Of a DNA stretch of 59,813 bases, positions 1-8,539 are shown piece after piece. A program made the translations under genes and the position numbers. The first letter of the stretch is position 1; the number at the start of each line of letters is the position of its first letter. The notes under the pieces were generated by a model. The model was not told where the DNA came from, did no database searches, and worked only from the letters and a program-made list of their open reading frames with translations. Source of the DNA: Rhodobiaceae bacterium UBA6963 (GTDB lineage Bacteria > Pseudomonadota > Alphaproteobacteria > RS24); the NCBI GenBank assembly GCA_002450335.1, contig DJZB01000022.1:113857-173669 (forward strand). Direction: 5' to 3'.

Positions 1-1
1 A

Positions 2-562
2 AAAATTGATGCTGAAATTGAGCATGTCAAAGAGGGGCGTCCCGGTTCTATCTGGGCCAAGATGAATTCGCTTGTTGACCCTTTCATTATAGACAAACTT
101 TATGAAGCCTCCCAAGCCGGTGTTAAAATTGATTTGATTGTGCGGGGGATATGTTGTTTACGCCCCGGTGTTGAAGGTCTTTCAGAAAACATCAGAGTAA
201 AAAGCATAGTTGGGCGTTTTCTGGAACATGCTCGGATATTGTGCTTTGGGAATGGCCGTGAAATGCCCTCTGAGCATGCATTAGCATTTATTACTTCGGC
301 TGACTGGATGCCCCGAAATCTGAACAGGCGCGTTGAAGTGCTTACGCCAATTCTCAACCCGACAGTTCATGAACAAGTCGTGCATCAGATTATGCATGTC
401 AATTTGTTGGATAATCAACAGAGTTGGTATATGCAACCAGACGGAACTTATAGCCGAGGGGTGGTCGCTGATGGAGAATCATCGGTAAATGCTCATGATT
501 ATTTCATGACCAATCCAAGTCTTTCTGGACGTGGTAAATCAGCTAATCAAAGCGACTTGTGA
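2..562 (+). CDS. ppk: Polyphosphate kinase 1, C-terminal part (5' truncated by window edge)
   Basis: PPK1 reversibly transfers the terminal phosphate of ATP to polyphosphate through a phosphohistidine. The window starts inside the gene; the reading frame is open from base 2 and ends with TGA at 560-562, so about 186 C-terminal residues are present. Visible family landmarks are the run IVRGICCLRPG, the FLEHARI segment that holds a conserved active-site-region histidine, and SADWMPRNLNRRVE, all from the C-terminal phospholipase-D-like domains. The phosphorylated histidine of the C1 domain lies upstream of the window. The ATG at 62 is an internal methionine, not the start. ppx follows on the same strand, so polyphosphate synthesis and breakdown genes are adjacent, as is usual in alphaproteobacteria. 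Confidence 0.96.
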   Translation, partial: KIDAEIEHVKEGRPGSIWAKMNSLVDPFIIDKLYEASQAGVKIDLIVRGICCLRPGVEGLSENIRVKSIVGRFLEHARILCFGNGREMPSEHALAFITSADWMPRNLNRRVEVLTPILNPTVHEQVVHQIMHVNLLDNQQSWYMQPDGTYSRGVVADGESSVNAHDYFMTNPSLSGRGKSANQSDL

Positions 563-608
563 TTAAACAGACTTGTAATTAAACAGATTGACCGGAAATT
601 ATAATACA

Positions 609-2165
609 ATGTCTAAAAACGGTCTCAAATTCCCTAAAATCAGCTTCGGGCGTCAATTTAGGTCACCGGAAGCACCACTGGGAATTGTAGATATTGGGTC
701 GAATTCCGTTCGTCTTGTTGCCTTTGGTGGGTCTGCTAGGTCACCGGTGCCAATTTATAATGAGAAAATATTCTGTAAGCTTGGGGAAAGTGTTGCAGCG
801 ACCGGTCGTATAGAAGGTGCGTCGCTGGATCTGACACTGGCAACGCTGAAAAGATTTCGTGCTATTGGCAAGCGCCTTGGAATAGCGGATTACCGCGTGG
901 TAGCGACTGCAGCCGTTCGCGAAGCAGAAAATAGAGACATCTTTGTAAAAGAAGCCAGCCTTGCTTTAGGTACAGATATTCAAGTTATCTCTGGTCAGAT
1001 GGAAGCCAAATATGCCGCCAAGGGCGTCATGATGGGTTTTGAAAAAGTGGATGGCGTGGTGGCTGATCTTGGGGGTGGCAGCCTTGAGCTTGTAAGGGTT
1101 GTCAAAGGCGAGATCATTGATGCTGAAACGCTTCCTCTGGGTGTTTTGCGTCTAACTGCGGAGTTCGGTGATGATAAAGCCAAAATGGCGGCTCATATCA
1201 AAGAACAAATCTCTTCACTTCAATGGCTGCAAAAATCTTCTGATAAACCGGTCTATATGGTCGGAGGAACATGGCGGGCTTTGGCACGCATCCATATGGC
1301 GCAAAAAAGATATGATCTTAAAATGCTGCATCATTATCAAATGCGTTCTGCCGACATTTTAGATTTCTCAAACCTCATCGGTAATTTGTCGCCGGAGTCA
1401 GTGGAGCATATACATGAAGCCAATGCCGTACGGCGCCCTTATCTGCCCGTTAGCGCTATGGTGCTTTATCGTATTGCCAAATTGACAGGCTGTAACAAGC
1501 TTATTGTCTCAGCAAACGGATTGCGTGAAGGCATCATCTATAATTCCCTCTCCACAGCTTTAAAAGACAAAGACCCGCTGATGGTTGCATGCGAAGATAT
1601 TTCAAAACGAATGACCAAAGACCCGCTTTATGGCGTGGAACTTCAGCAATGGACTGCCGGCCTCTTTAACGGGCAAGGACTGTCACCTAAAAAATTAAAG
1701 AAATATAATCGCCTTCGGAGAGCTGCCTGTCTCATTGGAGATATGGCATGGAATCAGCACAATGATTATCGTTGCTGGTTTGCAGCAAATACGATTTTAC
1801 GCGCCCCTTTAAATTGCATTAATCATAAGGGGCGTCGCTTTCTCGCTCATGCTTTATATACGCGCCATAACGGGAGCCAAAGTGAGTTGCCTCTGGGAAT
1901 GGAACCTGTTGATGACACGACCCTTGATTTGAGCCGAGCCTTGGGATTGGCATTTAGGCTAGCGCATTGTCTATCAGGTTCACTGCATGGATTAATTAAT
2001 GATACGCGGCTTTCACGGCGTGGGAAAAAACTTGTTTTTGAGATGGACGCAGGGCGTAGCCGTCTTTACGGCCCAATTGTTGAGAAACGTGTATGTGCGC
2101 TTGCAGATGCATTAAACCTACAGCCGGAAATTTACATCGGGGCGGATAGGATACAGCTTAGTTAA
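609..2165 (+). CDS. ppx: Exopolyphosphatase / Ppx-GppA phosphatase
   Basis: Ppx removes terminal phosphates from polyphosphate; some family members also hydrolyse pppGpp. The protein (518 residues from this start) has the actin-like ATPase fold signatures of the Ppx/GppA family: the phosphate-1 motif IVDIGSNSVRLV near the N-terminus and the second glycine-rich motif ADLGGGSLELV around residue 150. The remaining C-terminal half corresponds to the helical HD-like domain of long Ppx proteins. I chose ATG 609; an in-frame TTG at 588 would add seven residues (MTGNYNT). GGAA at 594-597 is a weak ribosome binding site that suits 609. It lies 46 bp after ppk and converges on rnd with only 9 bp between stop codons. 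Substrate preference between polyphosphate and pppGpp cannot be read from the sequence. Confidence 0.94.
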   Translation: MSKNGLKFPKISFGRQFRSPEAPLGIVDIGSNSVRLVAFGGSARSPVPIYNEKIFCKLGESVAATGRIEGASLDLTLATLKRFRAIGKRLGIADYRVVATAAVREAENRDIFVKEASLALGTDIQVISGQMEAKYAAKGVMMGFEKVDGVVADLGGGSLELVRVVKGEIIDAETLPLGVLRLTAEFGDDKAKMAAHIKEQISSLQWLQKSSDKPVYMVGGTWRALARIHMAQKRYDLKMLHHYQMRSADILDFSNLIGNLSPESVEHIHEANAVRRPYLPVSAMVLYRIAKLTGCNKLIVSANGLREGIIYNSLSTALKDKDPLMVACEDISKRMTKDPLYGVELQQWTAGLFNGQGLSPKKLKKYNRLRRAACLIGDMAWNQHNDYRCWFAANTILRAPLNCINHKGRRFLAHALYTRHNGSQSELPLGMEPVDDTTLDLSRALGLAFRLAHCLSGSLHGLINDTRLSRRGKKLVFEMDAGRSRLYGPIVEKRVCALADALNLQPEIYIGADRIQLS

Positions 2166-2174
2166 ATTTTGCTG

Positions 2175-3326
2175 TCAGTCTCGTGTAATAATCACGATTT
2201 TGTCATTTTCGGAAGCCAGAGCCAGCTTGCCGTTTTTAAGATCCATAGCTGCGGAACCAAAAACGTCTTTGCGCCATCCCTCCATACATTTGACGTCGGG
2301 ATTTTCATCACTCGCGATGCGCTCTAGGTCGGCAACATTGGCAATCAGTTTAGGTGCGACTTGGTTTTCTTCACAACAGTATTTCAGAAGAACTTTCAAT
2401 AAATCTATCAGAGGGCCGATGCCGGGGCGATTATCCACCACGGGTGGGGGCGGTGGTAAATCATTTTTTGTTAGCTTGCGTCCCGTCTCAATAGCTTCCA
2501 TAAGACCTGCCGCGTTTCGAGAGGCGATAAAGCCTCTAGGAACTGAGCGTAACTTATCAAAGTCTTCAGGCGTTTTGGGGTTTTGAAGTGCTATTTCTCG
2601 AATAGCGTCATCTTTTAGTATCCGGTTTCTTGGGAGGTCGCGGGTCTGTGCCTGCGTTTCACGCCATTTAGCAAGTTCAATAATAACTCCCATAATATGG
2701 GGTCGTTTATCTTGATATCTTAAACGTTTCCAGGCGATGTCAGGCGATTGATTGTAGGTTTCAGGATTGGTGAGAATATTCATTTCTTCAGAGAGCCATG
2801 CCAATCGCCCGGTTTTTTCAAGTTCAGTCTCAAGGCTTTCATAAATGTCTCTTAAATAGGTCACATCAGCGAGCGCATAAGTTAACTGGTGTTCGTTTAA
2901 GGGGCGTCGACTCCAATCCGTGAACCGTGATCCCTTGTCAATAGTTCCCTGTGCGATGCGCTTTACCAACGCTTCATAGCTAATTGAGTCGCCATAGCCG
3001 CACACCATTGCCATGACTTGGCTGTCCATCAGCGGTGTAGGGATTACACCGGCTTCTTTATGAAAGATTTCTATATCTTGACGGCAACCATGCATCACTT
3101 TAATGACATTCGGATTCTTTAGAACCTCAAAAAATGAAGATAAATCAATGCCTTCAGCAAGGGGATCAATTAACACCTCGAAGCCTGGCATGGCTATTTG
3201 AATTAGACAAAGCTTGGGCCAAAATGTTTTTTCGCGAAGGAATTCAGTGTCAATGGTGACATATCTGCTTGTTTCAAACTGGGCGCAGGCCTGATCAAGC
3301 TCGGAAGTTGTGGTTAGTAATTGCAT
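2175..3326 (-). CDS. rnd: Ribonuclease D
   Basis: RNase D is a 3'-5' exoribonuclease that trims tRNA and other small RNA 3' ends. The 383-residue protein has the DEDD-y exonuclease domain at about residues 1-200: TIDTEF (Asp26, Glu28), MHGCRQDIEIFH (Asp84) and ALADVTYLRDIY with the final acidic and tyrosine residues. An HRDC-type helical domain follows at about 205-290, with a C-terminal second helical region. The length agrees with bacterial RNase D. It is transcribed away from aspS and shares the 134-bp region 3327-3460 as a divergent promoter region. The ppk-ppx-rnd-aspS neighbourhood is a recurrent alphaproteobacterial arrangement. Confidence 0.95.
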   Translation of the reverse strand: MQLLTTTSELDQACAQFETSRYVTIDTEFLREKTFWPKLCLIQIAMPGFEVLIDPLAEGIDLSSFFEVLKNPNVIKVMHGCRQDIEIFHKEAGVIPTPLMDSQVMAMVCGYGDSISYEALVKRIAQGTIDKGSRFTDWSRRPLNEHQLTYALADVTYLRDIYESLETELEKTGRLAWLSEEMNILTNPETYNQSPDIAWKRLRYQDKRPHIMGVIIELAKWRETQAQTRDLPRNRILKDDAIREIALQNPKTPEDFDKLRSVPRGFIASRNAAGLMEAIETGRKLTKNDLPPPPPVVDNRPGIGPLIDLLKVLLKYCCEENQVAPKLIANVADLERIASDENPDVKCMEGWRKDVFGSAAMDLKNGKLALASENDKIVIITRD

Positions 3327-3386
3327 CGGTTTGGTTTATAGACCAGTCGGGGGTATTCTAAAAGCAAATTGAGTCTCGAAAGGTGC

Positions 3387-3415
3387 TTGACAAAACAGCC
3401 TCCGGCATGTGATTT
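3387..3415 (+). promoter_or_regulatory. Probable aspS promoter (TTGACA -35)
   Basis: A perfect -35 hexamer TTGACA lies at 3387-3392. The best -10 candidates 15-17 bp downstream are poor (TGTGAT at 3408 or TGATTT at 3410), so only the -35 is convincing. It is the only sigma-70-like signal between the divergent rnd and aspS genes on this strand. Confidence 0.35.
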
Positions 3416-3458
3416 CCCGCACACAGAGAGTCTTCTTACCACCACCCGACCGGAGGTT
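3397..3458 (+). promoter_or_regulatory. Possible Shine-Dalgarno-sequestering inverted repeat in front of aspS
   Basis: AGCCTCCGG (3397-3405) can pair with CCGGAGGTT (3450-3458), nine pairs with one G-U, across a loop of 44 nt. The downstream arm is the aspS Shine-Dalgarno sequence itself. If transcription starts upstream of 3397 the arm could mask ribosome binding. If the promoter at 3387 is used, the upstream arm is not transcribed and this is coincidence. Confidence 0.25.
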
Positions 3459-3460
3459 TT

Positions 3461-5236
3461 ATGAACATCTACAGGACTCATAATTGCGGAGAACTTCGCA
3501 AAGAGAATATTAACGAAACAGTGCGCCTATCAGGCTGGGTGCATCGTAAAAGAGACCATGGCGGTTTGCTTTTTATCGACTTGCGAGATCATTTTGGTTT
3601 GACGCAGCTGGTGATTGAACCTGAAAGTCCATTTTTTGCAGATGTAGAAAATGTTCGCGCAGAAAGCGTTATTCGAATTGCGGGCACGGTGATTGCACGT
3701 GACGGCGAGGCCATGAACTCCAATCTACCAACCGGAGAGATTGAGATTCGGCTGGATGAATATGAGCTTCTTTCAGCTGCTGGTGATTTACCCTTACCGG
3801 TTTTTGGTGAGCCGGATTATCCGGAAGATATCAGACTACGTTACAGATTTCTGGATTTACGCCGAGAAACAATTCACAAAAATATCGTTCTTCGCTCGCA
3901 GATCATCTCCTCGCTCAGACAGCGCATGATCGAGCAAGGTTTCACTGAATATCAAACGCCTATTCTGACGGCGTCCAGTCCTGAAGGAGCGCGTGATTTC
4001 CTTGTGCCTTCACGCATGCATCCCGGTAGTTTCTATGCCCTGCCGCAAGCACCGCAACAGTTTAAGCAACTTTTGATGGTGGCGGGTTTTGACCGCTATT
4101 TCCAGATTGCGCCTTGCTTCAGAGATGAAGATGCGCGCGCAGACAGATCACCCGGTGAGTTTTATCAACTGGACATAGAAATGAGCTTTGTCACTCAAGA
4201 AGATGTGTTCAATGCAGTTGAGCCGGTTCTTCATGACATATTTGTAGAATTTGGGAATGGCAAGCGTGTCACTGAGACATTCCCGCGAATTCCTTATGCT
4301 GAAGCAATGAGGAAATACGGTTCTGACAAGCCTGACTTGCGTATTCCTATTGAAATGGCAAGTGTTACGGATGCTTTCCGCGGTTCAGACTTTAAAATCT
4401 TTGCAAATATGATTGAAAAAGATGACAGGGTTGAGGTCTGGGGTATTCCTGCCAAAACGGGTGGAAGCCGGACATTCTGTGATCGTATGAACAGTTGGGC
4501 TCAAGGTGAGGGGCAAGCCGGACTTGGCTATATTTTCTTTAGGGAAGGTGAAGGCGCGGGTCCGGTTGCAAAAAATATTGGACCGGAGAGAACCGAACAA
4601 ATACGTACTCAGTTTGGGCTTGAAGATGGCGACGCCATATTTTTCTGTGCCGGTGTGCCAAAAGATTTTATGAGCTTTGCAGGTGCAGCGCGAAACAAGC
4701 TCGGGCATGATTTGGAACTTATTGATGCTGATCAATTTGCGTTTTGTTGGATAGTTGACTTTCCACTTTATGAATTTGATGAGCAGGCGCAGAAAATCGA
4801 TTTCTCGCATAACCCGTTTTCTATGCCTCAAGGTGAAATGGAGGCTCTGGAAACCATGGATCCACTGGATGTTCTTGGTTACCAATATGACATTGTATGT
4901 AATGGCATTGAGTTGTCATCAGGCGCTATTCGGAATCATAAACCGGAAATTATGCTGAAGGCTTTTGAGATTGCCGGGTATGATGCAGAAGTCGTCGAAA
5001 AAGAATTTGGTGGTATGCTTAACGCTTTTAGATTTGGCGCCCCGCCTCATGGTGGAATTGCACCAGGTGTTGACAGGATTGTGATGCTTCTGGCGGAACA
5101 GGAAAATCTTCGAGAAGTTGTTGCATTTCCAATGAACCAGCAAGCAGAAGACCTGCTTATGCAGGCGCCTAGCCCGGCGACAAATGCTCAGCTTCTTGAA
5201 TTGGGTCTGCGAGTTATTGAAACTAAGAAAGATTAA
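3461..5236 (+). CDS. aspS: Aspartate--tRNA ligase (class II)
   Basis: AspRS charges tRNA-Asp; in bacteria that rely on GatCAB it may also charge tRNA-Asn. The 591-residue protein shows the N-terminal OB-fold anticodon-binding domain (RLSGWVHRKRDHGG, about residues 20-110), the class II catalytic core with motif 2 in CFRDEDARADRSPGEFYQLD, the bacterial GAD insertion in the middle, and motif 3 GGIAPGVDRIVMLL near residue 540. The ATG at 3461 is preceded at ideal spacing by GGAGG (3452-3456). It stands alone or leads the next genes (NDUFA12 begins 62 bp later). I cannot decide from sequence whether it is discriminating or non-discriminating; no asparagine-tRNA ligase or gat gene lies in the window. 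Confidence 0.97.
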   Translation: MNIYRTHNCGELRKENINETVRLSGWVHRKRDHGGLLFIDLRDHFGLTQLVIEPESPFFADVENVRAESVIRIAGTVIARDGEAMNSNLPTGEIEIRLDEYELLSAAGDLPLPVFGEPDYPEDIRLRYRFLDLRRETIHKNIVLRSQIISSLRQRMIEQGFTEYQTPILTASSPEGARDFLVPSRMHPGSFYALPQAPQQFKQLLMVAGFDRYFQIAPCFRDEDARADRSPGEFYQLDIEMSFVTQEDVFNAVEPVLHDIFVEFGNGKRVTETFPRIPYAEAMRKYGSDKPDLRIPIEMASVTDAFRGSDFKIFANMIEKDDRVEVWGIPAKTGGSRTFCDRMNSWAQGEGQAGLGYIFFREGEGAGPVAKNIGPERTEQIRTQFGLEDGDAIFFCAGVPKDFMSFAGAARNKLGHDLELIDADQFAFCWIVDFPLYEFDEQAQKIDFSHNPFSMPQGEMEALETMDPLDVLGYQYDIVCNGIELSSGAIRNHKPEIMLKAFEIAGYDAEVVEKEFGGMLNAFRFGAPPHGGIAPGVDRIVMLLAEQENLREVVAFPMNQQAEDLLMQAPSPATNAQLLELGLRVIETKKD

Positions 5237-5298
5237 TTTCTCTGACTGGACGCATGATAGGTTAAATGGCAAACTGTAAGTAGAAAGAGAGTCGGTCT

Positions 5299-5697
5299 AT
5301 GCAGTTCTTGAAAATGCTTTTCACTTGGTGGAACGGCGCGACACTTGGCACGGCACTATTCACCAGCCGTCGAGGGCGCCTCATCGGAATGGATGACCAA
5401 GGCAATAAATATTATGTTGATAAGAAAAATCAATCGCTAAATGGCAAAGTTCGCCGTTGGGTGATTTATGATGGTGATGTGGAAGCGAGCCGTGTGCCGC
5501 CAGAATGGCATGCGTGGCTACATTACACTGTTGATACGCCGCCAAGCGAAGCGATGCCGGCGCGCAATAGCTGGGAAAAGCCGCATCAAGTAAACATGAC
5601 CGGCACTTCACAGGCGCATAAACCTAAAGGTAGCTTGTTGGATGATGTACCCGAATCCGCCGAAGGTGTTGGATATCAAGCTTGGAAGCCCGAATAG
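5299..5697 (+). CDS. NADH:ubiquinone oxidoreductase subunit NDUFA12 (B17.2) family
   Basis: This 132-residue protein belongs to the NDUFA12 family, an accessory subunit of respiratory complex I shared by mitochondria and alphaproteobacteria. Recognisable features are the N-terminal FTWWNGATLGTALFTSRRG, the GNKYYVDKK and RRWVIYDG segments and the PPEWHAWLHY core, followed by a variable tail. It has no catalytic residues or cofactor ligands; the family helps assemble or stabilise the peripheral arm. The ATG at 5299 follows GAGAGTCGG, a usable ribosome site. The core nuo genes are not in the window. The order NDUFA12, mlaD, DUF2155, aat is a familiar alphaproteobacterial neighbourhood. Confidence 0.93.
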   Translation: MQFLKMLFTWWNGATLGTALFTSRRGRLIGMDDQGNKYYVDKKNQSLNGKVRRWVIYDGDVEASRVPPEWHAWLHYTVDTPPSEAMPARNSWEKPHQVNMTGTSQAHKPKGSLLDDVPESAEGVGYQAWKPE

Positions 5698-5732
5698 GTT
5701 CACTGGAAAAATAATTTAACAGGATTAAAGCT

Positions 5733-6188
5733 ATGCAACATAATCTCGTAGAAACTTTGGTCGGAGCATTTGTCGTTGCCGTTTCAGCCATCTTTCTGTC
5801 CTATGGTTATTCTGTGAGCGATATGTCGCCCAAGTCAGGATATAAACTTGTCGCCGAATTTGACCGTATTGACGGGTTAACTGTCGGAAGTGATGTGCGC
5901 ATGTCTGGCATTAAAGTCGGTACCGTGATTGATCAGGAATTGAATAAACAAAATTTCTACGCGACTGTTACACTTACCATTAATGATGATATTGAGCTTC
6001 CGGACGACACAAGTGCTAAAATCACGATGGAAGGGTTGCTTGGCGGGAATTATGTTTCTCTTACACCCGGGGGGAGTTTTGATTTGCTCGCTGATGGCGA
6101 TGAAATTTCATACACGCAGGGATCTGTCGATTTAATTGGTCTAGTCAGTCAAGCGATGTTCAGCACACAAAATGAAGACAGCGAATAA
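5733..6188 (+). CDS. mlaD: MlaD-like MCE-domain phospholipid transport protein
   Basis: MlaD is the periplasmic, inner-membrane-anchored lipid-binding ring of the Mla phospholipid transport system. The 151-residue protein has one N-terminal membrane segment (about residues 8-28) and one MCE domain (about 40-120) with the typical core VAEFDRIDGLTVGSDVRMSG and the glycine-rich GLLGGNYVSLTPGG. Length matches single-MCE MlaD proteins. No mlaE, mlaF, mlaB or mlaC lies beside it, so its ABC transporter partners must be encoded elsewhere. It overlaps the next gene by 17 bp, which suggests translational coupling. Confidence 0.92.
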   Translation: MQHNLVETLVGAFVVAVSAIFLSYGYSVSDMSPKSGYKLVAEFDRIDGLTVGSDVRMSGIKVGTVIDQELNKQNFYATVTLTINDDIELPDDTSAKITMEGLLGGNYVSLTPGGSFDLLADGDEISYTQGSVDLIGLVSQAMFSTQNEDSE

Positions 6189-6564
6189 AGTTCAATTCTT
6201 TGGTCTTTTTCTGGGCGGGGTGATGTTTTTGTCGCCGGCTCTGGCGCAGACGGTAACATTCAAAACCCTTGATAAAGTGACTGCAAAAATAAGCCGTCTC
6301 GAAACTGAAGTCGGGCGTCCGACTGTTCTTGGTCCACTGACCATTACCGTGCGAACTTGCAAAACTACCCCACCTGAAGAACCACCGGAAACAAGTGTCT
6401 ATCTTGAAATTGATGAAAGTCGTGAGAATAAAACCGAGCGTCTATTTTCAGGCTGGATGTTTGCATCTAGCCCGGGGCTAAACGGGTTAGAACATCCCGT
6501 TTATGATTTATGGCCTGAAAGCTGTAAAATGCTTGCCGACGATGTGCTCATCGGCAAGGAATAA
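6172..6564 (+). CDS. Exported DUF2155 protein
   Basis: This is a 130-residue secreted protein of the DUF2155 family, whose function is unknown. A signal peptide is evident (MKTANKVQFFGLFLGG..., cleavage expected after ALA at about residue 25). The mature part holds two cysteines (TVRTCKTTPPEEPPE and LWPESCKML), which could form a disulfide, and the family hallmark FSGWMFASSPGLNGLEHPVYDLW. The ATG at 6172 lies inside the end of mlaD in another frame. Its last 64 bp overlap the convergent aat gene. Association with mlaD suggests an envelope role, but that is inference from position only. Confidence 0.9.
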   Translation: MKTANKVQFFGLFLGGVMFLSPALAQTVTFKTLDKVTAKISRLETEVGRPTVLGPLTITVRTCKTTPPEEPPETSVYLEIDESRENKTERLFSGWMFASSPGLNGLEHPVYDLWPESCKMLADDVLIGKE

Positions 6565-7178
6565 AAATCTGCTGGTTGCTCGAGTGCATCCTGTAGATAG
6601 GTATGGTAGCGCCCACGCGGCACTTCAATAGCCCCAAATCGTGATAGATGCTCCGTCGTGAACTGTGTGTCCAGCATGGTGTAACCACCCTGCTTCAAAC
6701 GTGCCATAAGATAGACAAGTGCAACCTTACTGGCGTCGGTTTCAAAGCTGAACATGCTTTCACCAAAAAAGGCTGCGCCTATAGAAACACCGTAAAGACC
6801 GCCGACAAGCCTGTCTTCCTTGCCGTCAGTCAGCCATGCTTCAACTGAGTGAGCGTGACCGCGTTCAGCTAGATCACAATAAAGGTCGAGGATTTCATCA
6901 TTAATCCAGCTATTCAGCCGGTCGGGACGGGTGGCACGACAATTTTCCATGACACCTCTGAAATCCGTATCGATTTGAATGGTGAACTTTTCTTTTTTAA
7001 CCGTCTTAACAAGACTTTTGGGAATATGGAATTTATTGAAAGGCAACATGCCTCGGCTTTCCGGATCGACCCAAAAAATCTCTTTGGAGTCTTTGGTTTC
7101 AGCCATAGGGAAGACACCCAGCATATAGGCTCGTAATATGACATCCGGTGTGATGTTAAGTTTGGTACGATTGCTCAT
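6501..7178 (-). CDS. aat: Leucyl/phenylalanyl-tRNA--protein transferase
   Basis: Aat transfers Leu or Phe from tRNA to N-terminal Arg or Lys of proteins, making them substrates for the ClpS-ClpAP N-end rule pathway. The 225-residue protein matches the family in length and in signature segments: AYMLGVFPMAE near the N-terminus, FWVDPESRGMLP, the SVEAWLTDGKEDRLVGGLYGVSIGAAFFGESMFS core and MLDTQFTTEHLSRFGA. It follows accC with 6 bp between them and is the last gene of the minus-strand run aroQ-accB-accC-aat. The C-terminal 21 codons are embedded antisense in the 3' end of the DUF2155 gene. Confidence 0.95.
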   Translation of the reverse strand: MSNRTKLNITPDVILRAYMLGVFPMAETKDSKEIFWVDPESRGMLPFNKFHIPKSLVKTVKKEKFTIQIDTDFRGVMENCRATRPDRLNSWINDEILDLYCDLAERGHAHSVEAWLTDGKEDRLVGGLYGVSIGAAFFGESMFSFETDASKVALVYLMARLKQGGYTMLDTQFTTEHLSRFGAIEVPRGRYHTYLQDALEQPADFYSLPMSTSSASILQLSGHKS

Positions 7179-7184
7179 TTAGCT

Positions 7185-8528
7185 TTAGGTCGAGTTTTCC
7201 AGCCAATTCTCTAGCCAGTGAATATCATAATCGGCATTATTAAAAGCGTCTGCTTCAAGTAGTTCCTCAAAAAGTGGAATAGTGCTTTCAATGCCGTCAA
7301 TCACCAGTTCATTCAATGCACGCTTCATCCGCATCAGACATTCGTCCCTGTCGCGACCATAAATAATGAGCTTGCCGATAAGACTGTCATAATGTGGTGG
7401 AATGGAATATCCGCCATAAGCAGCTGAATCCATTCGGACACCCAATCCACCGGGCGCATGGTAATGCGAAATCAGTCCGGGGGAGGGGGTAAATGTTTTG
7501 GCGTTTTCCGCATTAATCCGGCATTCAATGGCATGTCCGTGAAATTCAATATCTGCTTGTGTGAAATTGAGTTTTTCGCCGGATGCAATACGAATTTGTT
7601 CATGAACAAGGTCCAGACCGGTAATCATTTCAGTGACGGGATGCTCAACCTGCAGGCGTGTATTCATTTCAATGAAATAAAATTGACCATCTTCATAGAG
7701 AAATTCGACTGTGCCTACGCCGCGATAACCGAGGTTTTTAATTGCTGTAGAAACAATTTCCCCAATATCTTCACGTGCGGCATCGTCAAGAACAGTTGAA
7801 GGAGCTTCTTCAAAAACTTTTTGATGGCGCCGTTGAAGAGAACAATCTCTCTCACCAAGATGGGCAACATTGCCATGTGTGTCTGCAATGACTTGAATTT
7901 CAATATGGCGAGGTTTTTCAAGAAATTTCTCGATATAAACCGCATCATCACCAAAAGCGGCTTTTGCCTCACTCCGTGCTGTTGAAAATGCCTCTTGCAT
8001 TTCAGCTTCGTTTTTGGCGACCTTCATGCCCCGCCCACCGCCACCGGAAGAGGCTTTGACCAGAACCGGATACCCAATTTCCTGCCCAACTTTAATGGCA
8101 TCATCTGCCGTGAGAACCTCACCATCAGACCCGGGAACAACGGGTATGCCCAGTTCTTTGACTTTATCCTTGGCGGTGATTTTGTCCCCCATGAGGCGAA
8201 TATGGTCACCTGTCGGGCCGATAAAAGTGATATGGTGTGCGTCTAAAACATCCACAAATTTTGCATTTTCAGATAAAAACCCATAGCCCGGATGAACAGC
8301 ATCCGCTCCGGTGATTTCACAGGCGGAGACAATGGCGGCTATATTGAGATAGCTATCTTTGGCGGCAGGCGGGCCAAGGCAGACACTTTCATCGGCGAGC
8401 CGAACATGCATTGCTTTTTCATCTGCCGTTGAGTGCACGGCGACTGTGGCAATGCCCATTTCCTGACATGCTCTAATAACCCGGAGGGCAATTTCACCGC
8501 GATTGGCAATGAGAACTTTTGATACCAT
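7185..8528 (-). CDS. accC: Acetyl-CoA carboxylase, biotin carboxylase subunit
   Basis: AccC carboxylates the biotin of AccB with bicarbonate and ATP, the first half-reaction of malonyl-CoA formation for fatty acid synthesis. The 447-residue protein is full length. It has the N-terminal preATP-grasp domain (VLIANRGEIALRVIRACQ), the glycine-rich ATP-grasp loop KASSGGGGRGMKV at about residue 160, the catalytic region EMNTRLQVEHPVTE at about residue 288, and the C-terminal biotin carboxylase domain. It sits 11 bp downstream of accB, the standard accBC operon. The carboxyltransferase genes accA and accD are not in the window. Confidence 0.97.
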   Translation of the reverse strand: MVSKVLIANRGEIALRVIRACQEMGIATVAVHSTADEKAMHVRLADESVCLGPPAAKDSYLNIAAIVSACEITGADAVHPGYGFLSENAKFVDVLDAHHITFIGPTGDHIRLMGDKITAKDKVKELGIPVVPGSDGEVLTADDAIKVGQEIGYPVLVKASSGGGGRGMKVAKNEAEMQEAFSTARSEAKAAFGDDAVYIEKFLEKPRHIEIQVIADTHGNVAHLGERDCSLQRRHQKVFEEAPSTVLDDAAREDIGEIVSTAIKNLGYRGVGTVEFLYEDGQFYFIEMNTRLQVEHPVTEMITGLDLVHEQIRIASGEKLNFTQADIEFHGHAIECRINAENAKTFTPSPGLISHYHAPGGLGVRMDSAAYGGYSIPPHYDSLIGKLIIYGRDRDECLMRMKRALNELVIDGIESTIPLFEELLEADAFNNADYDIHWLENWLENST

Positions 8529-8539
8529 CAGGATATGTC

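Noticed and set aside
4385..4885. 166-residue antisense frame inside aspS
   Set aside because: It lies wholly within a canonical aspS and its product has the basic, Cys/Phe-rich look of a shadow frame.
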